A stretch of 64,000 bases of DNA from Bacteroidales bacterium UBA6267 (GCA_002440745.1 DJVB01000042.1:62001-126000); one strand, 5' to 3'. Shown: positions 45,158-54,517, counted from the first letter of the stretch. Notes: a model not told the origin generated them from the letters alone. Numbers and translations: made by a program.

Positions 45158-46642
45158 TCACTCCCTCACGAACCTACCACTTCCCAAAACCCCATCATCT
45201 CCAATAACCTCAAAGAAATAAACACCCGTTTCAAAAGGCTTTAAATCCAGTTTAAATGCTATTTCACCTTTGTTTAAACTCTTTTGTAAAACCATCCGCC
45301 CCAGAGCATCATAGAACTTAAGCTCAGCATTTTGCTCTAGACCTTGCAGAAACTCAAGAGTGATGTAATCTTGTGCCGGATTGGGATACAATTTAAACTT
45401 CTCACTTTCCACTTTAGCCTTGGGACTTTCAAACCCTACAACTCCATTACTATCTGTCTTAAAAAGCCAGGCTGTGGAACCCGCATTATGGTCTTCAAAA
45501 AAACCTACGCCCATAAAGCCACCATCATCACATACTAATAAATCATTTAGTTGGCACTCCCAATAGGAGCCCGGGAAAGTATATGTCTTACTCCATAGGC
45601 TGTCGCCATTGCTGTTAAGTTTTAATATTACCGCTTGCGAACTGTTGGCTGTGCCTGATACTATTATACTGCCATCGGGAAGGGTTTCTACTCCGAGAGC
45701 CTGATGCAATGTAAAGCACTCAATAGTTGAGTTAATTTTATAGGTTTTGTCCCATAATATTTGTTTTGTATTTAAATTAACTTTAAATATATTAAATCCC
45801 ATCTTTGGATTACTAATATCACTATTATACATAAATGTTCGTGCCCCTATAATACAATTATTAGGTGTTAATGCAATTGAAGAAGCATCTGACCATCCGG
45901 TCATTCCAGAATTAATTTGTATTTGCCAATCAAATATTCCGAGTGAATCAACTTTTCTAAGACTAATAACATTGTATCCATAGGGATGTATAAAATAAAT
46001 ACTTCCATCACCTGATATTTCAAAGTCAAATAAACCTGTTACATCACTATATGTCCTCCTCCATTCCACATTCCCAAGGCTGTCTATCTTCATCAAAAAT
46101 GAACGAACATTACCCGTGATACAGTCCTTATTGTAGTTTCCTGTTAAAATATAGCCACCTTCTGGGGTGGGCCTAATGGCGGTGAGGACAGAGAATACAT
46201 CTGTGGCTGTTTGTGCTATTACCGTATCAGGATGGGTATAGGTTTTTGTCCAAACTGTATCCAATGTGTTTTTATCCACACATATTACGGCGCCTAAGGT
46301 CCCTATTGTATTATTCCACTTTGGACTACAAAAAAGTAAATTATTGTTAGTTTTTACAAAAGAATTATAAGGATAAGGGGCATAAGAAAAAGATGTGTCA
46401 ATAAATAGTTCTTTGTTTAATATTTGTCCAAATTGGTTTATTTTAATGATAAAAGGAAACTGTCCAAGTGATGAATTATAAACACCTAATGCATAATAAT
46501 TATTTGCATCTTCTAATACATTCTCTATTCCATAAGCACCAGAGCCAAAGGGCTTAATGGTATCATTGAATGTAATTCCGGTTTGGCCTCTTATCAAAAA
46601 GGACAGGAAAATAAATAGGACTATAAAAAACAACTTATTCAT
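45158..46642 (-). CDS. T9SS type A cargo protein, tandem paralogue 1
   Basis: 494 residues. Signal peptide LFFIVLFIFLSFLIRGQ, then repeats of about 50 residues built on GGYILTGNYNKDC and D-S-LGN-V-W-R-R-Y motifs, as in SBBP-like or Kelch-like propellers. The end is VYFFEV-IGDDGVLGSGRFV after YPNPAQDYITLEF, a type A sorting domain. Its first ~155 residues are nearly identical to those of the gene at 48256, with one residue changed, while its C-terminal domain differs from both neighbours. It is likely surface-exposed or secreted; function unknown. Confidence 0.8.
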   Translation of the reverse strand: MNKLFFIVLFIFLSFLIRGQTGITFNDTIKPFGSGAYGIENVLEDANNYYALGVYNSSLGQFPFIIKINQFGQILNKELFIDTSFSYAPYPYNSFVKTNNNLLFCSPKWNNTIGTLGAVICVDKNTLDTVWTKTYTHPDTVIAQTATDVFSVLTAIRPTPEGGYILTGNYNKDCITGNVRSFLMKIDSLGNVEWRRTYSDVTGLFDFEISGDGSIYFIHPYGYNVISLRKVDSLGIFDWQIQINSGMTGWSDASSIALTPNNCIIGARTFMYNSDISNPKMGFNIFKVNLNTKQILWDKTYKINSTIECFTLHQALGVETLPDGSIIVSGTANSSQAVILKLNSNGDSLWSKTYTFPGSYWECQLNDLLVCDDGGFMGVGFFEDHNAGSTAWLFKTDSNGVVGFESPKAKVESEKFKLYPNPAQDYITLEFLQGLEQNAELKFYDALGRMVLQKSLNKGEIAFKLDLKPFETGVYFFEVIGDDGVLGSGRFVRE

Positions 46643-46650
46643 AAATATAC

Positions 46651-46692
46651 AAAAAAAATAAGTACTTCCTCGAATTATCGAGGAAGTACTTG
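46651..46692 (-). terminator. Intrinsic terminator of tandem paralogue 2
   Basis: AAGTACTTCCTCG and its exact complement form a 13-bp stem around a six-base loop. On the minus strand the stem is followed by a TATTTTTTTT run, between the stop of the 46701 gene and the start of the next. Confidence 0.85.
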
Positions 46693-46700
46693 ATTAATAA

Positions 46701-48200
46701 TTATTTAGTTATTATCATCTTCTCCGACCATAAAGTCAACTCACCGGTTTTGATGATGAACTGATATTGTCCGGGACTAAGATTGTTTAATGGAATCAAT
46801 ACTTCACAAACAGTACTATTTGCTTGGCCTTCTATAGCTCCATTTCGATGAACTTTTCCTGAAATGTCAATAATTTCGTAGCTCATATTTGAATAGTTGC
46901 AGTTGTATTGCAATGTTGCGAAGTTTATTGCAGGATTGGGATACACTTTGGCTTCGAAATGCTCAGCCATCGGTGGGTGCTCCTCCCAGCCAACCACCCC
47001 GTTGGCATCGGTCTTGAAAAGCCAGGCGGTGGTGGGTGAATAATTGTAATCGAAGCCAACGCCCAGGAAACCACCATCCTCGCATACCATTAGGTCGTTG
47101 AGCTGGCAGCGTGCGGTGGTTGTATTCTTGAAGTTATAGGTTTTGGTCCACAGGCTGTCGCCGTTGGTGTTAAGCTTGAGTATGAAAGCACGGTTATCTG
47201 ACCCGTACTGCCGCAAGGTGCCTGACACAATAATGCTTCCATCCAGCAAAACTTCAACTCCCATTGCCTCGTGGAGTGTGATATTTTCAACAGTTCTATA
47301 CAAAATGAAATCTTTTTCCCATAGTAAAGTTTTTGTATTTATATCAACTTTTGAAATGTTTACTCCTGTGTAAAAATTATCTGTGTCATAAAGATAGTAA
47401 GAACTGGTGATAGCATATTGTGAATCCTGAATACTTAAACTCAAAGGATATCCAGCCAAGGCATTATACATTACTCGTGTTTTCCACTCGTAATCCCCGT
47501 TTTTATCAAATTTCACCAATTGAATCGCATTTGTTCCATTCAATCCACTTGGTACAAGATACCCAGAATCTTGAGCAATTTCGATATCAAAAAAAGTGTA
47601 ATATTCGTTATATGTCCTCCTCCACTGTACATTTCCAAGGCTATCAATCTTTAAAAGGAAGGAACGCATATCACCCGACACACAATTCTTGTTGTAGTTA
47701 CCAGTTAGGATATAACCACCGTCTGGAGTTGATTTTATTGATGTGAGGTCAGAGAATTGCCCTGAACTTGGCTGATTTGCAACCAATGTATCAGGGTGCA
47801 AAATTGTTTTTGACCATAAAGTGTCTAAACTATGCTTGTTTATGCAAATTATTTTACCGAATGCTGCGGTTAAATCAGTTTTTGTTTTCTGAGGACATAT
47901 CAAGATTTGATTTTTATTTACAACGATACTATTGTATGGGTAATCAGCTGTTCGCCAAATTGTATCAAAGTATTTTTTTTTGTTAACTACATCAAAAGCA
48001 TTATTAAATTTTACAATCATATTGCTCCAAACGGGTTCGCTATTATTAACCCCACCTAAGAAATAATAAAAGCTATCATCTCTGGCAAGACAAGAAAAAT
48101 CATAACTTCCATATCCGAAAGGCTTAATTGTGTCATTAAACTGGGCATTGCCATTGACGAAAGCGAAAAAAAACAAATAGAATACAGAGATCATTTTCAT
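46701..48200 (-). CDS. T9SS type A cargo protein, tandem paralogue 2
   Basis: 499 residues with the same architecture as its neighbours: signal peptide (SVFYLFFFAFVNGNAQ), the FNDTIKPFGYGSYDF start, GGYILTGNYNKNCVSGDMRS, SLGNVQWRRTYNEYY and a type A sorting domain that begins YPNPAINFATLQYNC. It is the most divergent of the three tandem copies in its N-terminal half, but its sorting domain is close to that of the 48256 gene (NATINF/TINF... Ser-Gly-K). It has its own terminator, so it may be expressed separately from the copy that follows. No catalytic residues recognised. Confidence 0.8.
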   Translation of the reverse strand: MKMISVFYLFFFAFVNGNAQFNDTIKPFGYGSYDFSCLARDDSFYYFLGGVNNSEPVWSNMIVKFNNAFDVVNKKKYFDTIWRTADYPYNSIVVNKNQILICPQKTKTDLTAAFGKIICINKHSLDTLWSKTILHPDTLVANQPSSGQFSDLTSIKSTPDGGYILTGNYNKNCVSGDMRSFLLKIDSLGNVQWRRTYNEYYTFFDIEIAQDSGYLVPSGLNGTNAIQLVKFDKNGDYEWKTRVMYNALAGYPLSLSIQDSQYAITSSYYLYDTDNFYTGVNISKVDINTKTLLWEKDFILYRTVENITLHEAMGVEVLLDGSIIVSGTLRQYGSDNRAFILKLNTNGDSLWTKTYNFKNTTTARCQLNDLMVCEDGGFLGVGFDYNYSPTTAWLFKTDANGVVGWEEHPPMAEHFEAKVYPNPAINFATLQYNCNYSNMSYEIIDISGKVHRNGAIEGQANSTVCEVLIPLNNLSPGQYQFIIKTGELTLWSEKMIITK

Positions 48201-48210
48201 AACTAAAAGA

Positions 48211-48244
48211 TTAAGGAGTTGCCCTTGATAATTAGGGCAACTCC
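48211..48244 (-). terminator. Intrinsic terminator of tandem paralogue 3
   Basis: GGAGTTGCCC and GGGCAACTCC form a 10-bp stem with loop CTAATTATCA region, followed on the minus strand by a short T-rich stretch. It lies between the stop at 48256 and the 46701 gene start. Confidence 0.75.
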
Positions 48245-48255
48245 ATGTTTTAAAA

Positions 48256-49752
48256 TTACTTGTTAATTACCAGCTTCTGACTCCACAGTGCGAGCCCCTT
48301 GGCTCTCACCTCGAGGGTATATGAGCCGGGGCTGAGGCTACCAAGGTCTAAAAGTTCCTCGTTCGATTCAGCGTTGGCGATGGTTTTGAGCTCACCAGAT
48401 AGCAAGGTCTTGCCGCTCATGTCGGTTATGTTGTAATTCATATTGGCATATCTGCAATCGTACTTTAAGGTAACAAAATTGATGGCGGGGTTGGGGTAAA
48501 TCATCGCCTTGTAAGTGCTTTCGGTTTTCGGGTGCTCCTCCCAGCCAACCACCCCGTTGGCATCGGTCTTAAACATCCAGGCTGTCCAGCCAGGGCCGCT
48601 CTGGTCTGACCAAAAACCTACGCCCATAAAGCCACCATCTGTGGTTACAATTAAATCATTTAACTGGCAATCGTAAGGATCGGGTTCAAAATCGTAACTC
48701 TTGCACCAGAGGCTATCGCCATTAGAGTTAAGCTTTAGAATTACCGCATCATGACCAAAATTATTGGCGGTGCCTGATATTATTATGTCTCCATTAGCTA
48801 AGGCTTCTACTCCCATCGCTTGATGAAGTGAAATGCAATCAAAATCTTTGAAAAGGATATACGTCTTATCCCATAATATTTGTTGGGTAGATATACTTAT
48901 TTTAAAAACATTAACGCCAAAAAGAGGGTTTGTGATATCGATATTATACATGAAAGGTGTTGATACAATAAATTGATTATTACCAAGGTATTTCAGACTT
49001 CCAGAGGTGGCTCGGCCAATTAAATTGTTAGCTGACTTATTTAAAATAATATTACCAACAGAATCAGTAAGAATAAAACTTGTTCCTCCATATTTATTAA
49101 TAAAAGAATAACCATTATTTGGTACAAGTTCAATACTAAACACGTAAGATAAATCCCCATACACCCTCCTCCACAGCACATTTCCAACACTATCAATCTT
49201 CATAAGGAACGAACGGAGATTGCCGGTTATACAATCTTTGTTGTAGTTACCTGTGAGTATATAACCACCATCGGGAGTGGCCTTGATGGACGTTAAAACC
49301 GAAAAAACATCTGTGGCTGTTTGTGCTATTACCGTATCAGGATGGGTATAGGTTTTTGTCCAAACTGTATCCAATGTGTTTTTATCCACACATATTACGG
49401 TGCCTAAGGTCCCTATTGTATTATTCCACTTTGGACTACAAAAAAGTAAATTATTGTTAGTTTTTACAAAAGAATTATAAGGATAAGGGGCATAAGAAAA
49501 AGATGTGTCAATAAATAGTTCTTTGTTTAATATTTGTCCAAATTGGTTTATTTTAATGATAAAAGGAAACTGTCCAAGTGATGAATTATAAACACCTAAT
49601 GCATAATAATTATTTGCATCTTCTAATACATTCTCTATTCCATAAGCACCAGAGCCAAAGGGCTTAATGGTATCATTGAATGTAATTCCGGTTTGGCCTC
49701 TTATCAAAAAGGACAGAAAAATAAATAGGACTATAAAAAACAACTTATTCAT
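48256..49752 (-). CDS. T9SS type A cargo protein, tandem paralogue 3
   Basis: 498 residues. Signal peptide and first ~155 residues match the product of the gene at 45158 almost exactly, then the sequences diverge (SIKATPDGGYILTGNYNKDC, RRVYGDLSYVFS). The sorting domain starts YPNPAINFVTLKYDC and ends ALWSQKLVINK, resembling the 46701 copy. The upstream gap carries a TATCTTTG promoter-like box about 100 bases before the ATG. The N-terminal identity over roughly 470 bases of DNA suggests recent gene conversion or duplication. Expected at the cell surface; function unknown. Confidence 0.8.
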   Translation of the reverse strand: MNKLFFIVLFIFLSFLIRGQTGITFNDTIKPFGSGAYGIENVLEDANNYYALGVYNSSLGQFPFIIKINQFGQILNKELFIDTSFSYAPYPYNSFVKTNNNLLFCSPKWNNTIGTLGTVICVDKNTLDTVWTKTYTHPDTVIAQTATDVFSVLTSIKATPDGGYILTGNYNKDCITGNLRSFLMKIDSVGNVLWRRVYGDLSYVFSIELVPNNGYSFINKYGGTSFILTDSVGNIILNKSANNLIGRATSGSLKYLGNNQFIVSTPFMYNIDITNPLFGVNVFKISISTQQILWDKTYILFKDFDCISLHQAMGVEALANGDIIISGTANNFGHDAVILKLNSNGDSLWCKSYDFEPDPYDCQLNDLIVTTDGGFMGVGFWSDQSGPGWTAWMFKTDANGVVGWEEHPKTESTYKAMIYPNPAINFVTLKYDCRYANMNYNITDMSGKTLLSGELKTIANAESNEELLDLGSLSPGSYTLEVRAKGLALWSQKLVINK

Positions 49753-49851
49753 ATATATACAAAAAAATAAGTACTTCCCCGGGAATCAGTCGAACGTGGA
49801 ATTATTTTTAACCCTTTGCTCATGTGCAAGAATGTTATGGTTTTAGAGAGC

Positions 49852-49859
49852 CAAAGATA
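49852..49859 (-). promoter_or_regulatory. Candidate -7 box in shared promoter-palindrome unit 2
   Basis: TATCTTTG on the minus strand with the same neighbourhood (GGCTCTC) as the box at 45024. It is 100 bases before the gene at 48256-49752. Confidence 0.45.
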
Positions 49860-49886
49860 GTATTTTTTGAAAATGCAAGAAAAAAA

Positions 49887-49944
49887 ATTAAGAATTAAAA
49901 ATTAAAAATGGCCTACACCTTTTTTTTATTTTTAATTCTTAATT
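49887..49944. repeat. AT-rich palindromic repeat C
   Basis: ATTAAGAATTAAAAATTAAA and a mirrored TTTATTTTTAATTCTTAAT arm, close to repeats A and B. It lies just beyond the end of the TonB receptor gene at 49975, so it may act as a terminator. Confidence 0.6.
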
Positions 49945-49974
49945 ATCTCACACTAATTCTGATTTCACACGAAA

Positions 49975-52380
49975 TCAAAACTTAGCAGTCAGGGAAAGCA
50001 CAAAATTTCGTCCTGCACCGCTGATTCCTGAGCTATAGGGCCGGTAACGTTGATCGGTCAGGTTTTCCATGCCGGCAGAAATCAACCACCTATTATCGAA
50101 ACTGTAGGAAGCTTTGACATTCAACGTAAACCAAGCCGGACTATAAGGATTTCCATGCTCGTCTAAGGCGTAAATTTCGGTTTTAGCTTTTTCCTCTTCG
50201 GGTAACTCTGCGAAACTTTTTTCACCTTGGTAAATGGCGTAAAACTCTAAATGAAGTTTCTCTTTTTTGTAGAAAAGCCGAGAAACGCCATAGAAAGGGG
50301 CCGCATGACGGGAAGGACTTACCGAACCGTCATCCAGCTCTTCTTGCCCTTTTTGGTAATTCAAATCCGTTGAAAAACCAAAACCTTTAAGCAATTTCAC
50401 TTCGACTGTGGCTTGAAGACCATAAACCGTTGCCTCAGCAGCATTCTGTATCGCTTGCACCTTACTCATCTCACCCAAATACACAATGCTATCTAAACCA
50501 TTGAGTGTGAAGTCGCGGCGAACTAAGGCGTTTTTCAAAATGGTATAATAACCACTCAAGTCAACGCGTAAAAGGTCGCCAAAAACTTTAGCCACACCCA
50601 AATCGAAATTATAGGCATATTCCGCTTGTAAATCGGGGTTAGGCACGGTTACGGCGCCGGGCTCCGAGTCGAACACTTTTCCCAAATCGTCCACATTCGG
50701 CGAGCGGAAGGCCGTACCGAAATTACCGCTAATGGTAAACTTCTCCATAGGATGAAGGATAAACCCTACGCTACCGGTCAGTGCACCATTATTTAGATTA
50801 GCTTCGGTAAAAGGAAAGGGATAAAAGGTTGTATCAAACTCAGCATCAAGAGTATAAGTAGAATACCGCAAACCTGCTTGAAGAATAAATTTCGGATTCA
50901 CTTTAAAGCGCTCATTCACATAAAATCCCATGGACGACCAGATGGACTTTGGATATCTGCTGGGGCCGGCAAAAACATTGGCATTACGGATATCTTCAAT
51001 TTCACCTTTGGAAGCCACATCATTTCTGACGTATTCCGCACCATAAAACAAACTATGCTTAGCACTTATTGATTTCACCAAATCGAGATTAAGTGAATAA
51101 GCTTCAACATTTTCCGTTTGAATAGTTCGGTCGTTTTTATTCAATGCTCGGTCGATGCGACTTTCCTCAAACGACTGCTGAGCCAGCCTAAAACTCAATT
51201 GATCGTAAGCTAAGTTTTTTCCACTATGCTCAACGCTGAGATTATTCATCATCCAAATTTGAGGTCCATAGCTCCATTCAGCATAACGCGCAGTGCCGTT
51301 TTTCATGCGGTTATGCCTGTCGTAGCGACCATAAGAAGACGTTTCACTATAATGAAATCCATATTGAATATCCCAATTTACATTAGGCTTGAAACGAATT
51401 TTCTGCATGAAATTAGCCTGCGAATAAGCCGATGGAATTTGCAAAAGCGGGTCATCCTGACTAATTACATGATCCACACTATCAGCACGTTGAACATAAA
51501 ACGATTTTAGATAATCGTCCGGTCCATGGGAACCTTGACGCAAATTATCAAAGTCGAAATGTGTGAAAGAAGTCAGGAAGGACCATTTTTCCAAACCAAT
51601 ATTAACATCGAAATGCGCTGTTTTTTCCTGATTGGCAGAAGAAAAACGAGTAGCAGCTTTTCCGGTAATGAGTGGTTTTTCGGACAAAGAAAACTGAGGA
51701 TTTAATGTTTGAAAACTCATCACCCCTCCTATGGCGTCGCTACCATAAATAACCGAAGAAGGACCAAATAAAACTTCCGTTGCCTCGATGGCAAAAGGAT
51801 CTAAAGAAATCACATTCTGCAAGTTACCACCACGAAATATGGCCGTGTTCATCCGCACACCGTCCACAGAATAGAGAAGCCGATTGGTGGCAAAACCACG
51901 AATCATTGGACTTCCTCCACCCTGCTGACTTTTCTGAATGAAAACTTTTCCTGAAACCGCCAGCAAATCAGCGGCAGTTTGCGGATTAATCAGCTCAATC
52001 TGAGTAGGTTTTATCGAAATCACCTTTTGAGGAATATCCTCACTCCCTTGACTCCACCGTGTGGCAGAAACCACAAACTCGCTTAGATTAACGGTGGAAA
52101 TCTCCATCATAACTTTATAACCTAATTTTTGCAAATCTTGATAACTGTAAATCAACGGCTTATAACCGGCATGCTTGATTTCAATGATTTTTGCATTCTT
52201 AAAAGCCGTAATATCCGCTTGACCTTTGGAATTTGTGGTTGCGGCAATAAAAGGCTTTTCACTAATCAAAGACACCAAATTTATTGGCATCCCCGACTCT
52301 TTTTCAACAATCTGAATCGTTTGAGCTTTAAGATTCCAGACCATTAAAATATAGATTAACAAAAAGAATATTTTCTTCAT
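49975..52380 (-). CDS. TonB-dependent receptor (haemoglobin/transferrin-type)
   Basis: 801 residues from the ATG at 52380; an in-frame TTG two codons earlier is unlikely. Signal peptide KKIFFLLIYILMVWNLKAQ, a carboxypeptidase-regulatory-like domain (TIQIVEKESGMPINLVSLIS), and a plug with QKSQQGGGSPMIRGFATNRL, VDGVRMNTAIFRGGNL and VLFGPSSVIYGSDAIGG. A barrel with TAFRSPNVDDLGKVFDSEPG and the C-terminal SGISGAGRNFVLSLTAKF follows. The plug motifs are those of the haemoglobin/transferrin/lactoferrin receptor group, so iron or haem is the likely cargo, but the substrate cannot be proven. A small secreted or membrane protein gene lies 172 bases upstream on the same strand. Confidence 0.85.
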   Translation of the reverse strand: MKKIFFLLIYILMVWNLKAQTIQIVEKESGMPINLVSLISEKPFIAATTNSKGQADITAFKNAKIIEIKHAGYKPLIYSYQDLQKLGYKVMMEISTVNLSEFVVSATRWSQGSEDIPQKVISIKPTQIELINPQTAADLLAVSGKVFIQKSQQGGGSPMIRGFATNRLLYSVDGVRMNTAIFRGGNLQNVISLDPFAIEATEVLFGPSSVIYGSDAIGGVMSFQTLNPQFSLSEKPLITGKAATRFSSANQEKTAHFDVNIGLEKWSFLTSFTHFDFDNLRQGSHGPDDYLKSFYVQRADSVDHVISQDDPLLQIPSAYSQANFMQKIRFKPNVNWDIQYGFHYSETSSYGRYDRHNRMKNGTARYAEWSYGPQIWMMNNLSVEHSGKNLAYDQLSFRLAQQSFEESRIDRALNKNDRTIQTENVEAYSLNLDLVKSISAKHSLFYGAEYVRNDVASKGEIEDIRNANVFAGPSRYPKSIWSSMGFYVNERFKVNPKFILQAGLRYSTYTLDAEFDTTFYPFPFTEANLNNGALTGSVGFILHPMEKFTISGNFGTAFRSPNVDDLGKVFDSEPGAVTVPNPDLQAEYAYNFDLGVAKVFGDLLRVDLSGYYTILKNALVRRDFTLNGLDSIVYLGEMSKVQAIQNAAEATVYGLQATVEVKLLKGFGFSTDLNYQKGQEELDDGSVSPSRHAAPFYGVSRLFYKKEKLHLEFYAIYQGEKSFAELPEEEKAKTEIYALDEHGNPYSPAWFTLNVKASYSFDNRWLISAGMENLTDQRYRPYSSGISGAGRNFVLSLTAKF

Positions 52381-52551
52381 TTTCAATATTTTATAAATTA
52401 CTAAAACAAATTAAACACAGGCTCGATAAATACGGATTAACCGAAATTTGATAGAGCCGAAAAAAATGTAATTAATCGATTCATTCCGAAAAAAATAAAA
52501 AATCGGATACCACAAAAATTAAGGTATCCATTTAAGCTTCAGAAAAAAGAA

Positions 52552-53097
52552 TCAAGAAAAATAAAGAAAATGCTTTGGAGGTGGAAAAACCGGAAGAAGA
52601 TGTGGCGACTTATAATTGAGGTCGATGCTGTGTGTCAATTCGGATTCAAAGCAAATCAAAACATTCTGTTCGTCATAAAACTCATTAACAATCAATGTTT
52701 TAAAGAAATGATCGATTTGCTTATTGCGATTATTGTCCATTGGTTTTTCATTCATAAGATTATCAACCAAATTAGCCAACTGATTATTTAGTTTAGTTTC
52801 AACCTTATCGAGCCAACAGAAATAATGAACACTATCTGGAGTGAAATGTGTTTTCACAATATCGTACATATTTCCCTGATATTCAAACTCTCGACTATGT
52901 TCCCAGCGAAGTTTGGTTTTAGCTTCTTCGTAGCTCAAGGATATTTTAACCAAATCGGATTCCGCCACACCATTCATTAGTTGTCGTTTTACTTGCTTTT
53001 TTACCATTTTTTTCTGAAAATGAAGCCATGTATAAGTTCCGGTGAATGGAACAAATAGCACAGAAAGGAATAATATGGCAATACATGTTTTGCGCAA
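52552..53097 (-). CDS. Hypothetical single-pass or secreted protein upstream of the TonB receptor
   Basis: 181 residues. An N-terminal hydrophobic segment (CIAILFLSVLFVPFTGTYTWLH) could be a signal peptide or membrane anchor. The rest is hydrophilic with WEHSREFEYQGNMYDIVKTH and ends in HLLPVFPPPKHFLYFS. No domain recognised. The start codon is a TTG at 53097 with no ATG nearby in frame; a TACTTTTG -7 box 20 bases upstream supports it. It precedes the iron/haem-type TonB receptor on the same strand and may be co-expressed with it. Confidence 0.6.
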   Translation of the reverse strand: MRKTCIAILFLSVLFVPFTGTYTWLHFQKKMVKKQVKRQLMNGVAESDLVKISLSYEEAKTKLRWEHSREFEYQGNMYDIVKTHFTPDSVHYFCWLDKVETKLNNQLANLVDNLMNEKPMDNNRNKQIDHFFKTLIVNEFYDEQNVLICFESELTHSIDLNYKSPHLLPVFPPPKHFLYFS

Positions 53098-53116
53098 TGC
53101 GGATATATTTATGGCG

Positions 53117-53124
53117 CAAAAGTA
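53117..53124 (-). promoter_or_regulatory. Candidate -7 box for the hypothetical gene at 52552
   Basis: TACTTTTG on the minus strand fits TAnnTTTG; the resulting leader would be very short. Confidence 0.4.
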
Positions 53125-53296
53125 AAAAAATTATGCAGGAAAAATATCTTTCACAGCAAAGAGTTTCAGCAATTCAGGGAAAGGAAAATTCTGGATTTCA
53201 CTGAAGCTGCAAAACTAAAGAAACCCTACACTTTCAATGAAATGGTAAAAAGGAAATTGTGATTGAAGGTTGTAATTTTAAAACACAAATTATTAA

Positions 53297-53324
53297 TTGA
53301 CAACAGTTTATATTTATATTTTTG
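53297..53324 (+). promoter_or_regulatory. Promoter of the second ECF sigma operon
   Basis: TTG (53297-53299) and TATTTTTG (53317-53324) are separated by 17 bases, a good match to the Bacteroidota -33/-7 pattern. The expected start is about 93 bases ahead of the sigma gene; the gap (53098-53423) has no supported gene, and its leader holds two AAACCTTTTAAAAAAGG-like palindromes. Confidence 0.55.
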
Positions 53325-53423
53325 TTATGTTAAATATTTCACATAACTTTTTTTAAAAAAGGTCGTCTTTATTCCAACCTTTTAAAAAAGGATGTGTATT
53401 TTTCAACATAGACCCGATATCAA

Positions 53424-53966
53424 GTGAGTTTAAAACATAGAATAACAATAATTCAAGCCTCGAATGGCAACAAGTCGGCACAGAAACGACTCTATGAGTT
53501 GTATCAAAAGGCTATGTTTAACACTTGTTTTCGGATTGTAGGTTCTTTAGAAATTGCTGAGGAAGTTTTGCAGGATGCCTTTGTGGAGGCCTTTCTTCAT
53601 CTCAAAGAGTTTGATTTTCGTGTGGAATTTGGAGCATGGTTAAAGCGAATTGCCATTAATAAATCACTGAATGCCAACCGAAAAAGATATCTTGAAACGG
53701 AAGATTCCGATGACTATTTAGATCATTTTGCAGAAGAAAACACCGATGAAGGTGAAATTCAGTTTGAAGTGAATAAGGTGATAAAAGCCATTCAACTTTT
53801 ACCGGATAAAGCACGAACGGTTTTTTCACTCTATTTACTTGAAGGCTACGACCATGAAGAAATAGCTCAGATAATGGACATCAGCATATCAACTTCCAAA
53901 ACGCAGTTTATGAGAGCCAAAAATTTTGTCAGAGAAACCATTAAATCCAATCTTTATGAAAGATGA
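53424..53966 (+). CDS. ECF-type RNA polymerase sigma factor
   Basis: 180 residues. Region 2 (RLYELYQKAMFNTCFRIVGS, EEVLQDAFVEAFLHL) and region 4 (LPDKARTVFSLYLLEGYDHE, IAQIMDISISTSKTQFMRA) are both clear. The start is GTG at 53424, as no in-frame ATG precedes region 2. It overlaps the next gene by 11 bases. It is the first gene of a six-gene plus-strand operon (53424-57531) and is expected to control it; the second ECF factor at 22068 belongs to a different operon. Confidence 0.93.
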   Translation: MSLKHRITIIQASNGNKSAQKRLYELYQKAMFNTCFRIVGSLEIAEEVLQDAFVEAFLHLKEFDFRVEFGAWLKRIAINKSLNANRKRYLETEDSDDYLDHFAEENTDEGEIQFEVNKVIKAIQLLPDKARTVFSLYLLEGYDHEEIAQIMDISISTSKTQFMRAKNFVRETIKSNLYER

Positions 53967-54510
53967 TTTAGAAAAATTTATATGGGAAAACAGGTCGAAA
54001 ATGGATAATTTGGAAGCACCTGTAGATAGTTTTAATAAGATTTCTTCTCGATTAGAGCAGCAAAAAAGCATAAAAACTATCAGTTTTACACGTAGTCAAT
54101 TGTTTCGGGTTGCGGCTTCTTTTGCAGTGCCGGTGCTACTAAGCTATTTTGTTATCGGGTATTTAAATCACCAAAAAATCGACAGAATAACAGCAGAATC
54201 AGCCACTTGCAACGAAGAAACCAGTCCGGTTTTATATGACTTAATCGAAACTGAAAACTATTATCAATCGGCTATTGATAAGGTGAAAACAGAAATCTAC
54301 CAAAAGCTTGGCGAAGACCCTGAACTTGTGCGGGAGATTGAAACCATTCTCAACGACATTGATAGGTCGTACAATGTTTATAATTCGGACCTCAACGAAA
54401 ATGTCAACAGCGAGCAGATTGCATCTGCCCTCATAACCTGTCAACGCACGAAATTGCAAGCGTTGGAAGACATTCAAAATCAGATAAATGATCAAAATCA
54501 GACTAAATAA
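53956..54510 (+). CDS. Anti-sigma-like membrane protein
   Basis: About 184 residues from the ATG at 53956, overlapping the sigma stop. The N-terminal DLEKFIWENRSKMDNLEAPV resembles the sigma-binding segment of ECF anti-sigma proteins. One transmembrane helix lies at about 55-75 (LFRVAASFAVPVLLSYFVIG). The remaining ~100 residues are outside and rich in charged helices (AIDKVKTEIYQKLGEDPELV, EIETILNDIDRSYNVY). No family was named. By position it holds the sigma factor inactive until a surface signal arrives. Confidence 0.75.
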   Translation: MKDDLEKFIWENRSKMDNLEAPVDSFNKISSRLEQQKSIKTISFTRSQLFRVAASFAVPVLLSYFVIGYLNHQKIDRITAESATCNEETSPVLYDLIETENYYQSAIDKVKTEIYQKLGEDPELVREIETILNDIDRSYNVYNSDLNENVNSEQIASALITCQRTKLQALEDIQNQINDQNQTK

Positions 54511-54517
54511 TCAGATT

